Shown: positions 1 through 11,463, counted from the stretch's first letter. The stretch: DNA of 64,000 nucleotides from Paragyromitra xinjiangensis (GCA_038503065.1 JBCAMK010000004.1:1811001-1875000); one strand, 5' to 3'. Translations and numbers: made by a program. Notes: generated by a model not told the origin, from the sequence alone.

Positions 1-133
1 GCGGTCAAAGGTCTAGAAACCATGCCTCCCGGGCGCGCCGAGGTGCTGCAGCAACCTAGCAGAAGGGTAACATTCCGCCCGACCGCCTAGACCTCCAGGC
101 GGCCAGGGCGGCTTTATCTATTTTTACTGATGA
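1..133. other. Unidentified GC-rich sequence that truncates a LINE ORF1
   Basis: The homology of the LINE-D ORF1 to its sister copy at 18173-19492 stops near 133. What lies to the left is GC-rich and unrelated to LINE-D. Its last ~25 bases before the junction resemble 49424-49448, which also sits in a GC-rich block, so both may belong to one unrecognised repeat. The window edge prevents finding the other end or a target duplication. Confidence 0.4.
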
Positions 134-1166
134 TAGCTGAATGGGTTTTGTTGGCCCTTGCTTCTGGAGTTGTGAGCCAACGGGGGGTTTGGGCAAGGGT
201 AAAAGTTGGTACTGAAATGGCCATTTGTTCTGTGACTTCTGCCATTGTTGCTTTGGTGGGGATGCCGTGGATGATAAATTTGGACCATTTGGAATTTGGT
301 CTGGCTTCGCCGAGGGGGACTTTGAGCAGAGTGCATGCCGTTTCGATTTCCTTTTGATAAGCTTGGCAGATTTGTTCGGCAGATTCATCAGGGCGGGTAG
401 TTAGGACAAAGTTGTGTCTGGCAGTTTTGGTGCACATGAGGATGGAGGTGTTGCGTGGGGCCAGCTCCTTATTTATTGCTGTTAAGAGGAAAGAGGTTTC
501 TACTGATGGTGGGATATCGGCGGAGGTTTCCAAGATGATTTGACGGTTGATGGTGGTGAATTGGGGTTGGAAGAGCTTGGGGGGGAGGGCCTTCTTCTTC
601 TTACCCTTGTTGACTTTGGTGAATGGGGCTGCGGGGGCATTCGCAGCTTGCGCGTATGTCATGGGCTTTCCGTCGTTGAGGAGGGGGGTTTGAGGTTTTT
701 GAGCAGGTGGTTTTTGTTGTTGGTTGCTGGCTGGTGCCGGGGTTCGAGTGGGTTGGCTGGTGTTCTTGTCAATGGTTTGAAGGGACCTGGCCATGTTGTT
801 GAGGGTGGTGGAAAGTTTTCCGACCATTTCTTGGAGGATCTTGGTTTGATCCGTGAGTCTGAGGATGTCGTTCTCCTGCATAGCTACTTTGGCGAGGAGG
901 TGGGTGTTGTTTTCCTCCACTTGGGAGTGAAGTCGAGCAAAGCTGGATTTGGAGAGCCAGGCGAGATATTGTTCGGTGGAGTCTTCGGTGTCAACATCAG
1001 GCATGTAATCCTCATGTTTGCTGAAGTCTTTGAGCCAGTTGGGAGTAGAGTCATCGGGAAGTTCTTGCATTAGAGCTTCATCGATGTACTGGGAATCAGT
1101 AGAGGGTTCAGCATGAGCTGCTGAAGCGAAGAGAGATTGTCCGGTGGAGGGTCCAGGGGTCGCCAT
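114..1166 (-). pseudogene. LINE-D ORF1 (Gag-like) fragment, lacks zinc knuckles
   Basis: ORF1 protein of a Tad1-like LINE, an RNA-binding Gag-like protein that packages the LINE transcript. The open frame extends upstream of 1166 to 1487, but that start is a TTG. The ATG at 1164-1166 is preferred because it aligns with the ATG starts of the ORF1s at 19492 and 36620. Visible parts are a Pro/Ser/Thr-rich N-terminus, a probable coiled coil (residues ~80-130) and a conserved central domain with the motif NSKWSKFIIHGIPT. The frame runs into foreign sequence near 133 and stops at 114, so the three C-terminal CCHC knuckles of its relatives are missing. Not functional as it stands. Confidence 0.7.
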
Positions 1167-1487
1167 TTTAGTTGGTGATCCTGATCGAGCGGGGGCTGGT
1201 GAGGGGTTGGAGAGAGTGCGCTTCTTGTCGATGAGGGGGAGGGTGAAGTTGGTGCCAAAGGTCACCAGCTTCACGGGGGATGGGGAGGGTGTGCGGGATC
1301 TCCTGGGAGGAGTTTGGGGCGGATCCAGGATGAGTTGGGGCAATGCGCCCGATGAAAGGTTGCGAGAGCGGGGAAGTGGTGAGAAATGAAGCCGAAGATT
1401 TAGAGACTTTTTGCAGTGTGTAACGCCGTTGCAACGTAGCTTTTGGAGTTTTGCAGGGATCTTTTTTGCGTGCAGGATGAGGCCCAA
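134..1487 (-). mobile_element. LINE-D, 5' part only (ORF1), truncated by window-edge sequence
   Basis: The 5' end of a Tad1-like LINE on the minus strand. It starts exactly where the 3' tail of another LINE-D ends (1488), so the two copies are joined head to tail. The first ~300 bases (5' leader) match the start of the ORF1-only relative at 19840. The element loses its 3' part near 133, before the zinc knuckles and ORF2. Confidence 0.75.
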
Positions 1488-4400
1488 TTTCCAATTTCCA
1501 ATTTCATTTAATTTAGACGATCGCTAACCTAACTAGCTACCGAATGGTACGCGTATAAGAATACATGACCTCATCCACCGCCAACCTCTCTTCCCCGTTA
1601 ATAAAAACATCATACAAAATAAAGAAAATTCAATACAAAACGTAACAAAACACACACGAACAAACACAATCAAACAATATAAATCAAAATCAAAAATAAA
1701 ATAAATGAAATATCCCCAGTAACCGGAAACAAAAGAACAACTTCCCCCGCCCGGATTACCAATTTTCATTCTTTAATCAAGCAAATTGCAATTAGAAATT
1801 GCATCCAAATATGTATTCGAGGAAAGTTGAACCAAATTATTCATACGAATAAAGTGAAGTAAGTCTGTTGCATTGGTGTTATTTAATATTGCTGTGTTCC
1901 AATTGCTTCCCCATTGTGGGCGTGATGAGGTGTTCAGCGGGCAGTGTAGAGCCAAATGGACTGATGATGATGTTTCCCCGCATGCGCATATCGTTGGGGG
2001 GGTCAATGGGTTTGGGTCCGCTTTGGTTTGATTCGTACGTAATAGGGAAATAGCTCGTGCTTGTGATCGTCGGAGGAATCTGATAACGTGAGGAGGGTGT
2101 AGGGAGACTGGGGTGGGAGCATTCCGCTGCCATTCTCTCAGGAGTTGTAATTTGGGTTGTAGGCATAGCCAGCCCAGCGTTGTACAGGTGTGTTTGCATG
2201 GATGTTTTGTTAATCCTTCCTTGGCGAGTCGATCTGCTATTTCGTTGCCCGCTATGCCCATGTGAGATGGGGTCCAGCGTGCGGTGACCGAGCAGTTTAG
2301 GTTGTGAAGGGTTTTGATATGTGACAGGGTGTCATTTAAAAACTGTCTGTTGGATGTGGGTCCTCCGGCTAGTGCTCTGATTGCGTTTTGATTGTCGATG
2401 CAGAGGTAAATGTCAGCATTGTCTATTGGTAGGTTTTTGATGAGATATGAAGTGGCTTCCTGTATGCCATGGAGTTCGGCATCTTCGTTTTCACATTGAT
2501 GACCGAGGTTGCAGTTGCCTGAATGTGACTGGAGGGTTGTTCCGGCAAAAATATGTTGGATATTCCAGCCTGCTGCAGTGGTGCCTGTTTCGGATTTGGA
2601 TCCGTCTGAATAGACCACCCAGGCGTTGGAAAGGGAGTTTATCCAATCTTTGTGGGATAGGGTTGCTGATTGTTTGGTACCCGCTATGTGGATGTTGTTG
2701 CGGGGAAGAAGTGGGTGTGTGGGAAGGGAGAGGGCTTCGAGTGGGGGCCCTTGAAGGAGATTGGAAAGAATATTGCCAACTCTTTGTAGTCCTGTGCCTA
2801 CGAATTTGTTGTGTTGCATGTGTTGTTGTAAAATGTGATGAAGGGGATTGTTGGGATTGCGTAGGATGCGTATCGCGTATAATTGTGTGCGCATGTCCAG
2901 TAATAGATTGAGGGGGGGTAAACCTGCTTCTGGCAGGAGTTTGTTGATGGGGGTAAATTTAGGGAGGCCGGTTATGAGTCGGGCAACCCTATGATAGGGG
3001 GGGTTGAGTCGGTTGAGAATATCTGAAGTGCCAGTCCACCATACCTCTGAGCCAAACAGGGCTGCTGGGAGGATGATGGTGAGGGCTAATTGATGTAGGA
3101 GGTGTGGCGTTGGACCCTTGCTCTTGACAAGGTTGTTGACTAAGTATAGCGATGTTCGTAGTCTGGAAGCTGCTTTCTGGCAGTGTGTGTGGAAATTTAA
3201 TCTTTGGTCCAGTATGATACCAAGGACCTTGATTTGCGGAGATGGAGCGATGGTTTTGTTGAAAAGTTGTATGCTTTGTTTTATTGACAGGCTGCTGCTG
3301 GAAGGAATTAAATGGAGCAGTTCGGTCTTGGGCTCGGAGAAGGATATGTTGAGGAAGTTTGCCCTTTGGGTTTTGGCCTCATGTCTTTCGGTTAGCCTCT
3401 TCGTGGCATACAGCGGAGTTTTTGCAAGTTGGAATGCAGTGTCGTCATCAATAAATATGGTTGATAATTCGTTGGTGGGTGGGTTTGGGCAGTCCAGTGC
3501 GGCTGCGTATATGACGAATGTGATTGATGATAATGGTGATCCTTGGGGAAGGCCAATTTTCAGCGGGAGTGGTGGTTCCAAGTTGCCGTTTATTCTGAAG
3601 GCGAGGGTGCGATTGGAAGTGAAGCTGGTCATCCATTTGATGCACCAGTTTGGGAATCGGTAATGTTGAAGGATTTGGATTAGGTGGGGATGGGAAACAC
3701 AGTTGAAGGCTCCGTCTATGTCTGTTGCTAAGAGGGTGGGTCGAGAGGGTAGGCGCTGTGTTTTTCGATCATTGTTGGTGATTGGTATGAGGAGTTGTTT
3801 TTGTGCGGGAATGAGTATGAAGTGGAGTGAGTCGATGGCAGATACGCCTGTTCTGGCTCCTGTGTGGTGTTGTCGGATGGCTCCGTTGAGGGTGGCGTAT
3901 CGTTCAAGATTTTTTGCTACTATTTTTTCAAGGAGTTTTCCTAGGCAAGACAGCAAGGATACTGGGCGGTAACTCTTGGGATCCGAGTAGTCTGCCTTAT
4001 TCGACTTGGGGATGGGAACGCAGTGTGTGATTTTCCATCTGTCGGGCATGTGGCCTGACTGTAGGAGATTGTTGAACAGGGCGACAAAGAGTGCTGGCCG
4101 GGCTCTGTGTACCTCCCTGAGAGTGAGGTAGTTGAAGCCGTCCGCTCCCACTGCTGTACGCATGTTGGAATGTTGGAGTAGATTTTCTATTTCCTGCGAT
4201 GTGATTATGTGCGTGTATCCGCTGGTGTCTGTGAGGGGGGGAGGTAAGAAATCATTCGGGAAAGGTGGGGGTTCATTTTGGGGAGGAAAGAAGGTTTGGC
4301 GAAAAGATGCCCCGATGTCTTTATTGGTTGTGTTGCCTTGTATGGCTGGGATTGTGGATTTGTTGCGAGCGGAGGATTTGTTCAATAGGTTCCATGCTGC

Positions 4401-4695
4401 ACTTGGGTTCATGTCTTTGAGAGTGAGGTGCCAGTGATTCCATTTTGCTTGGATGATTTCGGCTTTCCAGATGCGTCTCGTTTCATTGGCTTGGTGTCTG
4501 ATTGTAGGTGGGGAATTTGGTTTTCGTCGTTGTTTTTCTAGCCAGGCTAGCTTGCGTTTGAGGGTGGAAAGGTGAGGTGTCCACCAGGCTTTGGCTTGTA
4601 TTTTGGGTTTGGATAGGGGAACTGCGATTTGGATGGCTTTGTTGATCAAGCTCTCGATATGATTGAGAGTGGTTTCAGTTGTCTGTATGTTGCTG
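1488..4695 (-). mobile_element. LINE-D, 3' part (ORF2 RT/RNase H and 3' UTR)
   Basis: Minus-strand LINE 3' portion. ORF2 starts mid-frame at 4693, where LINE-A copy A1 is inserted. The 3' UTR is 1772-1488 and ends in AAATTGGAAATT-type repeats. The last ~115 bases of the 3' UTR are shared with the ORF1-only element at 17754-19840. The endonuclease and ORF1 parts of this copy are not contiguous in the window. Confidence 0.8.
1773..4693 (-). pseudogene. LINE-D ORF2 fragment: reverse transcriptase, RNase H, Cys-His tail
   Basis: A C-terminal ORF2 fragment of about 970 codons. The reverse transcriptase shows the YRPVSLLSCLGK motif, TDIDGAF (first catalytic Asp), GLPQGSPLSS and FIDDD in place of the usual F/Y-x-DD. 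An RNase H domain follows with SDGS, ENEDAELHGIQEA, DNQNA and the GNEIADRLA block. Near the C-terminus there is a CxC-x7-H-x4-C motif (CACGETSSSVHLALHC), common in Tad1-clade ORF2. The frame is open throughout but has no start or endonuclease, because LINE-A copy A1 interrupts it at about 4695. The apparent start at 4649 is a TTG inside the frame and is not a real initiation codon. Confidence 0.85.
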
Positions 4696-7600
4696 TTATT
4701 TATTGCTCATATTGCATAAATCCGTAACGGATATGGCATACAATGAAAGGAAACCCCATGACCGTACAATAACTAACAAAAGAAAATCCTCCGCGAACAT
4801 GAACCAACTAATTAGTAGATATCCACATCAGATATCCTTTTGCGAAAACAAAACATAAATCAAAACAAAATAACAAAAGGAAAATAACAAAAGAGGAAAT
4901 AACAATTTTTATCTCAAAGTTCTACCGAACAGTAGAAACGAACGGATTATCAATCGACAGGGTAAAATCATAGGGAAATACTCAAACAGTTTTTATAATC
5001 AGAAATCCTCCACACGGTCATGTTCCATCTCACCCCACTTTCAGGGTATTCATCAGTTTTCTATCATCCTTCACCATCGCATGCTTTGGGCCTATAGCCT
5101 GTTCTTACTAGCCGTTCTCTCTTTCTCTTTCGCTCTCTTCCTCTTCGTCATTGTAGAGGTATATTCCTTGGTGGGAGTACCTGTTGTCTTCTTGTCGTTC
5201 CAGGGTCCAATTTCTGGTAGCGGTTTGGGTTGGTGTGAGGAATGTTTCAATGGTGGCAGCCAGGCCAGCATTGGTATGCATCGCAGTTCTCCATGTGAGT
5301 GGCATTGGTTTGAGGGCTGCTTTGAGTGCTTTGCGATGGGTAGGAAGTGGTTCCTGGCCACACTCTAGCAGTAGGTGTTGAGGTGTTTGGTTATCGAAGC
5401 CACATTTGCATTTGGTGTCTTCAATGTTGTTGGTGGGGATTCTGGCAAGGTAGGATTTGGTGTATCCATGTCCGGTTCTCATTTGAGTGATGGTGGAGGC
5501 TGTTCTTCTGGGGATGTTTCCCCTCAGCGGGGCACTTGGTTTCAGTGCTGGTTGTCCGTAGTAGCTGCGGCCTTTCTTTGCCTGCTTCCATTTGGCTTTC
5601 CATGTCGTCAGGGAGTGTTCCTTGATGTTTCTCTTGAGGTATGTGATGGAGGTGAGGACATCTGATTCTATCCTGGTTCCTTGGGCTCCTATCTTGGCGA
5701 GCTTATCAGCTAGCTCGTTGCCGGCAACATTGACATGTCCTGGTACCCAATAGACATGGGTTTTTATGCCACTTTCTTCGAGTTGAAGCAAGTTGTTGCG
5801 CGCTTCAATGACCAGGTGTTGGCCAGGCATGGGGAGGGTGTGGTCATTCGTTGCACTGCTGCTTGGTTGTCACAGTAGATGTAGACATCGTTTGTCAGGT
5901 GAGGTGATCGCTGTACTTGTAGGATTGCATGCTTAGTGGCTTTTGCAATACCATAAAGTTCTGCGTCAAAGACTTCATTTTCTTTGCCAAGGTGGTAGGA
6001 TTTGTTGACCACAGAGTGACCTCTGCGGAAACCAGCAACTCCAGCTCCTGTTTTGCCTTCCAGGAGGGAGCCATCAGTGTAGAAGACTAGGCGATCAGTC
6101 CTAGTACTGTCTCCAGCTGTGTGGTTCCGATGGTTTTCTGCTGCTGCGTCTTTATCTGCAGGGTCGATGTAGATGTCAATGGTGTTTTGGTGCCATGGTG
6201 GACAAGCCAGATTATCTACGCATTCAATCTCTGATTGTGGCTGGATCCATTTGTTGGTAGATGCCAGTATCCTATGTAGTCTTGTTTCATATTTGGGGAG
6301 GTGGTGGTGGCTTGGTGCCATGTAGTGTTGTTGGAGTTATCTGGGTTGTCGTTTTCCTGGGTTGAAGGCCAGGAATCAGGGCAGAGGGAGGTGATGGGAT
6401 GGGTGTTTGGTAGGGAAAGGACTCGGAGTGCATATTTCCTTTGCAGCTCGTCCAATCTGATTGGGGTAGGGAGGAGTCCTGTCTCTGCTTCCAGGGCATG
6501 AACAGGTGAGGTTCTGAAGGCTCCAGCAATCTTGCGCATTGCTTGATTCTGGACTTTCTGGATGGTGTTGCTGAGTCCAATCTGTCCGTTCCACCACACT
6601 TCAGCTCCGAAGTCACTGATGGTGGCTACACAGGTTTGGTAGAGTTGGCGGAGTGCCTTGTAACTCAGTCCTTTTTCTGTGTTTGCGAGACGGGAGATAG
6701 CCATGAAGGCTCTAAGTGCGGAGGCAGCTTTGGTCTTGACATGAGGTTTGAATGTGAGTTTGCGGTCAAACCAGACACCCAGCCAACGCTGGACATCTGC
6801 AGCCTCAATTACGTTGCCGTCAGGCATTGTGACTTTGGCTTCATCAGAAGTGTCAGTTGTTCGTCTGGAGTGGAAGTGGGTGAGTTCTGTCTTTGGATTG
6901 TCAAAGTACAAGGCATTTTTCTCACCCCATTCGGAGGAGGTGAGTGCCATTGCTTCCAGGGTTCGAGAGTTTTCTGCTTCAGACTTTCCTGTAACCAGGA
7001 GGCCTACATCATCGACGTAGCTTGGGCAGGTGGAGTCAGGATATTTTTCTTCTAGCTCGTTGAACAATGGAGCCAGGTATAAGAGGAAGAGGATAGGGGA
7101 TGTGGGAGATCCTTGTGGGATACCAGTTTGAATGGGTGCCATGGCTTCAATTTCACCGTCGAATGCCATACAGGCTGTTCGATTGCTGAGGAAGGAGTCC
7201 ACCCATTGGCAGATGGGAAGTGGGAGGTCCAGTTCTATCATGGTCTTGATCAGTCGTCGTTTGAATACAAAGTCATATGCACCTTTCACGTCCATGCAAA
7301 GTGCAGAGAGTGTTAGGCCTTTCTTTTTGGCTGAATCTGCAAGTGTGCTGATAAGCATACAAGCGTCGACAGCTGATCTTTTTGGTAGACCTCCAATTTG
7401 CCATCTATGGAGAAGATGATATCTCTCTGCCATGAAGGCTAATCGGGTTGCTATGATCTTTTCTGAGACTTTGCCGAGGCAGTTGAGGAGTGATACTGGT
7501 CGGTAGGCTTTTGCTATCGTATAGTCAGGTTTATTGGCCTTTCTGATGATTGCAATTGTAGCTTCACGCCATATGGTTGGGTGGTTTCCTGCTTTCATGG

Positions 7601-8307
7601 TGGCCTTGTAGAAGGAGTTGAACTGGGTCGGGTCAACTTGATATGCTTTTTGAATGCATAGGAAGCCAATTCCATCTGGTCCAGGTGCTTTCTTTGGTGC
7701 TGAGGTCATGATTGCTTTCCGAATCTCATCGTTGGTGAGGTCTTTCCATGGGATCTTGTGTTTTCCTGCTGGAACAGGTTCATCAAGCTCCACTGAGGGA
7801 GGGGGAGGGAATAGGGTAGCTCGGAAGAGATTGGCTTTCTCTTCAAAGGTTTTGGATTCTTGGAGGGTGGTGGGATTGTGTAGGGTGGGGGTGCGTTCAC
7901 ATCTGCGAGGCTTGGTGTACCTCATTGCTGTGAAGACATCTTTGCCGTGAGCTTCTTCTAGGAATGTATTCCAGTGTTCACTCTTTGCTGTCCGGATTCG
8001 TCTGAAGTAGGATGTTCGCAGGTTTTTGAATCTTCGCCACATGGCTGGAGTCTGATCTGTTCTCCAGTCCCTGAGGGCTGTTTTCATGTGTCTGCGTCCT
8101 TCTCTGATGTCTTCATTCCACCAAGGTTTGGCGAAGGGCGATGGTTTTCGTTTCGGTACATGGATGTTGGCAGCTGCTATGATTGAATCTCGTAGGTGTT
8201 GAGCTGCTTCGTCAAGGTTTGAATGGGTTGGGTGGGAGTGTAGGAACTCCCAGGTGTCTTTTGTGGTGATGGAGGAGAGGGTGAAAGTTTGTTGGAAGCC
8301 GTCCCAG
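4696..8307 (-). mobile_element. LINE-A copy A1, 5'-truncated, inserted in LINE-D ORF2
   Basis: Minus-strand copy of LINE-A with the complete 3' UTR and an AATA-repeat tail at 4696-4704. It breaks off at 8307 against the LTR of the plus-strand Gypsy, inside ORF2 after the endonuclease domain. It is nearly identical to the intact copy at 24381-30967. Confidence 0.9.
5108..8307 (-). pseudogene. LINE-A ORF2 fragment (RT, RNase H) with two frameshifts
   Basis: This corresponds to ORF2 from just before the RT domain to the stop. RT motifs AKAYRPVSLLNCLGK, MDVKGAYDF, GIPQGSPTSP and YVDD are intact, as are the RNase H motifs YTDGS, DAELYG, DNQAA and GNELADKLA and the C-terminal CKCGFDNQTPQHLLLEC. 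Compared with the intact copy, one G is missing from the run at about 6295-6298 and one from the run at about 5836-5838, splitting the frame into three. The apparent start at 8402 lies in the Gypsy LTR and is fortuitous. Confidence 0.85.
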
Positions 8308-9040
8308 TGTAACGGACCCACAAGGCTGTTACATGCGAAAGGTAGAATAGACCCGGGCAGACGGAGAGGTACAAGGACCAGCATGAGTGGAGTAGCTACC
8401 ACATGCTAGGGAACACCAGTACCCCGCTGACCTGGTGGTTAGGAACATCCGGAGGTGCTAAGGCTGACGGGCCTGTAGCAGATCACCGATGACATCAAAC
8501 ACTTAGAGATGTGGTTGAGTTCCTAATCCACCTGTGCATGCCCCACCAGCTATGGCTGATAGGCGGCGCAACTGGGAGAACTATTCTAGCGGACACCTGA
8601 CGCAACTATGGATTGATCAGCGCCATGCAAGTAGTCCTGTAGGACTAGGCTGGCGGATCACAGAGTCCTGACTGGTAGAGCAGTGCATGAGGAGCGGTTG
8701 CACATGAGGTGCAGAACTCCAGCGGAATGTGAGAGAACACTTCCGAAGAGACCCGCCCATGATCACTGACAGGATTCAGGGTTAACCGGATCCCCCAGCT
8801 GAGTAGAACTGAGTAGAGGCGGCGAGCATGCAGTACTACAAATACTGGCGAGCCCCGCCACCAGTTGCTCTTCTCCATCTTCGACCAGAGACCTAATGAC
8901 GAGAATTACCGAGTTCCGCCCTTAAGATTATTGAGTATACTGCACGAAAATACTTTAAGATCTCAGCCTGACTTTAGTATAAGCAACGGCCGTTTTCCTA
9001 TCTAGCCTTAGCAGTTGTCTAGAGGACCACCCCCGTTACA
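8308..9040 (+). repeat. 5' LTR of plus-strand Gypsy (733 bp)
   Basis: Begins TGTAACGGACCC and ends CACCCCCGTTACA, with short inverted TGTAACGG/CCGTTACA termini. Nearly identical to 15281-16013. The following bases (GTATAATCTTAAGG) do not start with TGG, so a standard tRNA 3'-end primer site is not evident. Self-priming, as in some chromoviruses, is possible but not shown. Confidence 0.95.
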
Positions 9041-9080
9041 GTATAATCTTAAGGACTCAGTCACCTTGAGATCACCCATC

Positions 9081-11274
9081 ATGAGATCCTCCCGCAGATC
9101 CGAAACCCCGGCAATCAATGCCCCGGTGCTTCCCCTTCAGATTACATGGGAGAAGAAGGAACTAGCAGTAGGAGAGACAGACATGACCCAACTAGTCCAC
9201 CGCCCGAAATCCACTATCCAAAGACATATCCCAGGCATCTCCACCCCATGGACAGACACATCAAAAGTCACCATAGCCGATTTCTTTGACGCATTTCAAG
9301 ACCATCTCATGTCCCAGATCAACCTATCGGTTGGGGATACCACACAGACCATGAGAATGCTACAGGAACGGCAAGAAGTGGAGAATACCTTGTTGCGGGA
9401 GGCTGCCAAGTATTTGGACCGGAAGGTCCTCAATCTCCAGCAGCATCTACAACAGTTGCTGACGGACAAAGACGACCTCGCAACTGATCCCATGGATATA
9501 GACCCCCCCGAAGCAGTTGGAATTCCTGACTACATCGGAGCACTACAGCAGGCCATTACAGAAGGCCGCCTACACATCACTGCACCCCCGAAACCAGCGG
9601 CAGGAAGAGAAAGATCCAGTAGTGTCTTTCTCTCAGATACCTTCCCAATTACCCTACCTACCACACCTACCAATAAAGCAGACCCCCCATCGTTACCCCC
9701 CACAGTTCAAAAACCAGCAGTTAGTTTTGCGCCCTCAGGCTCATCCTCTACTCCAATACCTCCGCAGACACCTAGAGGTCCCTTTTCTTATGGACCTTGG
9801 TCCCTTGCAGGCGGCAGTGGTTATACACCACCACCCCTCGATAGTGGTAGCTCATGGCTACCAAGAGGAACATACCCAAGGCCCTCGGAAGGAAGGAAGG
9901 AAGAAGGAGAAAGTAGTGGAGGAAGAACAGGAAGAGAAACCAGTGAACAACAAGGGCAGGGAAACGAGAACCAGGGAGGAGGAGCAGGAGGAGGTGATGG
10001 AAATATAGGAGTAGGAGGAGGAGACCCCGGTGATAGTAGTAGCAGCAGCAGTAGTGAAGGAGGGGCAGAGAGGGATCCGAAGGAGTGGAAGAAGTATTTC
10101 CGCAAGAAGCAGCGGAAAGCAGAGAAGAAGATGTTGGAGATGATGGCTACAGTTTTCAGCAGTGGCACCGGTCCCACCTCTACTGGGAGCCTTAGGGGAC
10201 GAGAACCCAAGGCACCTCAACCCAGCAAGTTCAAAGGAGAAGCTACCGATGTGGACCGATTCCTCCGGCAATGTGAAAATGTCTTCACTATTGAAGCATC
10301 CAGTTTTCAGCAGGAATCAATCAAGATCCGCTACACTGGTAACCTTCTCGAAGGACATGCAGCAGTCAACTGGTATGAGGCCTACCATAACCTCATAGAC
10401 CAAGGTGCTGCCGATAGAGCTGCAGGACGACCTGTTCAGCTTGACCCTCACTGGAACCATTGGGTTACCTTTTCCAATTCCTTTCGATCATCCTTTGGTG
10501 ATAGAGTCACCAGAGAAGAGGCGGTAGCTAAGTGGGATAAACTCTCCCAGACCGCTGGAATTGATGCTTTCCTGGACCAGATAGTCCAACTCATGTGGAA
10601 AACCGGTTATGCTGGCGAGGTTGTGGATGATAAAATATCCCAAGGCCTCACCGCTGAGCTGGCTCTGGATTGGGCTAAGGTTGCAGTCAAACCTCAGTCC
10701 CTCCATGAGAGGATACAGATGATCCGCCACATGGGACATGTCCTGGAAAGACATAGGAAGGTCAGAGCCCCGGAGTCCAGGGCAACAGGAGAAGGAGGTG
10801 AGAAGAAGAAGAGATCCAGAGGTAGAGGCAAAGGTCAGAGTACCGCCGCCTCCCCTGAGAACAAGTCCACTCCCGGGGTTAGTAACCCACCGCAGGAGAA
10901 GAAAGATAAAGCTGTGGAGCTAAAAGGTATGGCAGAGTCCAACCTCCCTTGATAAGACACCACATGCTAACCACCCCTTGATAGGAATACCCGAGGGAAT
11001 CCTTTCCGATAGAAAGAAGGCAGATAAATGCCTGAAATGCGGAAAGGGTGGACATGCATGGTTTAAGTGTTGGACTACTGATCCGGTAACTGTTAGAGTT
11101 GCGGCAGTAAGAAAGAGGAAGAGAGGAACTGAGCTAGAGGCCAGTGATCCTCCGGAATCTAAGAAGGGAAAAGTTGCCACTGTATCTAGATCAGGACAGA
11201 GTTCCGGCAGTCTCAAACAGGAGACTGGTGTATTTACGGCGGTAGATGATGACAGTGGACCTGAAATCATCTAG
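9081..11274 (+). CDS. gag: Gypsy Gag (capsid plus zinc knuckle), two exons
   Basis: Structural protein that forms the virus-like particle. The first ATG is at 9081; the open frame upstream begins with a TTG in the LTR. Exon 1 (9081-10926) encodes the N-terminal region, a long Gly/Ser/Glu-rich linker and a capsid-type domain (KAPQPSKFKGEATDVDRFLR onwards). Exon 2 (10985-11274) carries the nucleocapsid knuckle CLKCGKGGHAWFKC (CX2CX4HX4C) and a basic tail. The exons are in different frames. Removing 10927-10984 (GTATGG...GCTAAC...GATAG) joins them in frame to give 711 aa. Without splicing, Gag ends about nine codons after the donor and lacks the knuckle. The minus-strand copy has the same arrangement. 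Confidence 0.8.
10927..10984 (+). other. Predicted spliceosomal intron in Gypsy gag (58 nt)
   Basis: Donor AAAG/GTATGG, branch-like TGCTAAC, acceptor TTGATAG/GA. The length (58 nt) is not a multiple of three, and its removal is needed to join the capsid and zinc-knuckle frames. The minus-strand Gypsy has a 61-nt equivalent at the same codon with GTATGT, CTGAC and CACAG. A programmed frameshift is the alternative. Confidence 0.72.
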
Positions 11275-11325
11275 CCTAGTCATTCTTTAGAAATATATTT
11301 CGTTGGGCAGGACCCTATTGCTCCT

Positions 11326-11378
11326 ACAGGTACTGAGGAGGGATAATATCCCGAAATTTGCTGGTCAAATATGCCAGT
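11326..11378 (+). ncRNA. Candidate type I hammerhead ribozyme between gag and pol
   Basis: The core CTGAGGA (CUGANGA consensus) is at 11333-11339. Stem II is GGGAT/ATCCC with loop AAT (11340-11352), followed by GAA plus A (11353-11356). Stem III is ATTTG/CAAAT with loop CTGGT (11356-11370). The cleavage-site nucleotide is A11371, preceded by the paired U, giving an AUA triplet that satisfies NUH. Stem I is formed by 11326-11332 with 11372-11378: four pairs next to the core including one U-G, then an A-A mismatch and two more pairs. Cleavage would fall between 11371 and 11372, upstream of the pol ATG. The minus-strand copy has the same core with compensatory changes in the stems. Confidence 0.72.
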
Positions 11379-11463
11379 TCTCCCAAGCTATACCCAGATA
11401 CAGATATGGCCATCACTAGCGATCATTGATACCCTGCGATTGAAAAAGAAAACCTCAACCACT

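Noticed and set aside
540..1073. 177-codon open frame on the plus strand opposite LINE-D ORF1
   Set aside because: Antisense shadow of the ORF1 coding strand; composition mirrors the reverse complement. Many similar shadows opposite LINE and Gypsy ORFs were left out for the same reason.
8308..8402. Apparent N-terminal extension of LINE-A ORF2 into the Gypsy LTR (start at 8402)
   Set aside because: The extension is LTR sequence; homology to ORF2 starts exactly at the insertion junction at 8307.
11275..11463. In-frame extension of pol upstream of 11464 (ATG at 11371)
   Set aside because: The same ATG in the other Gypsy copy is followed immediately by a stop, and it coincides with the hammerhead cleavage site. 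The conserved start is MSTGYTP at 11464 and 31248.
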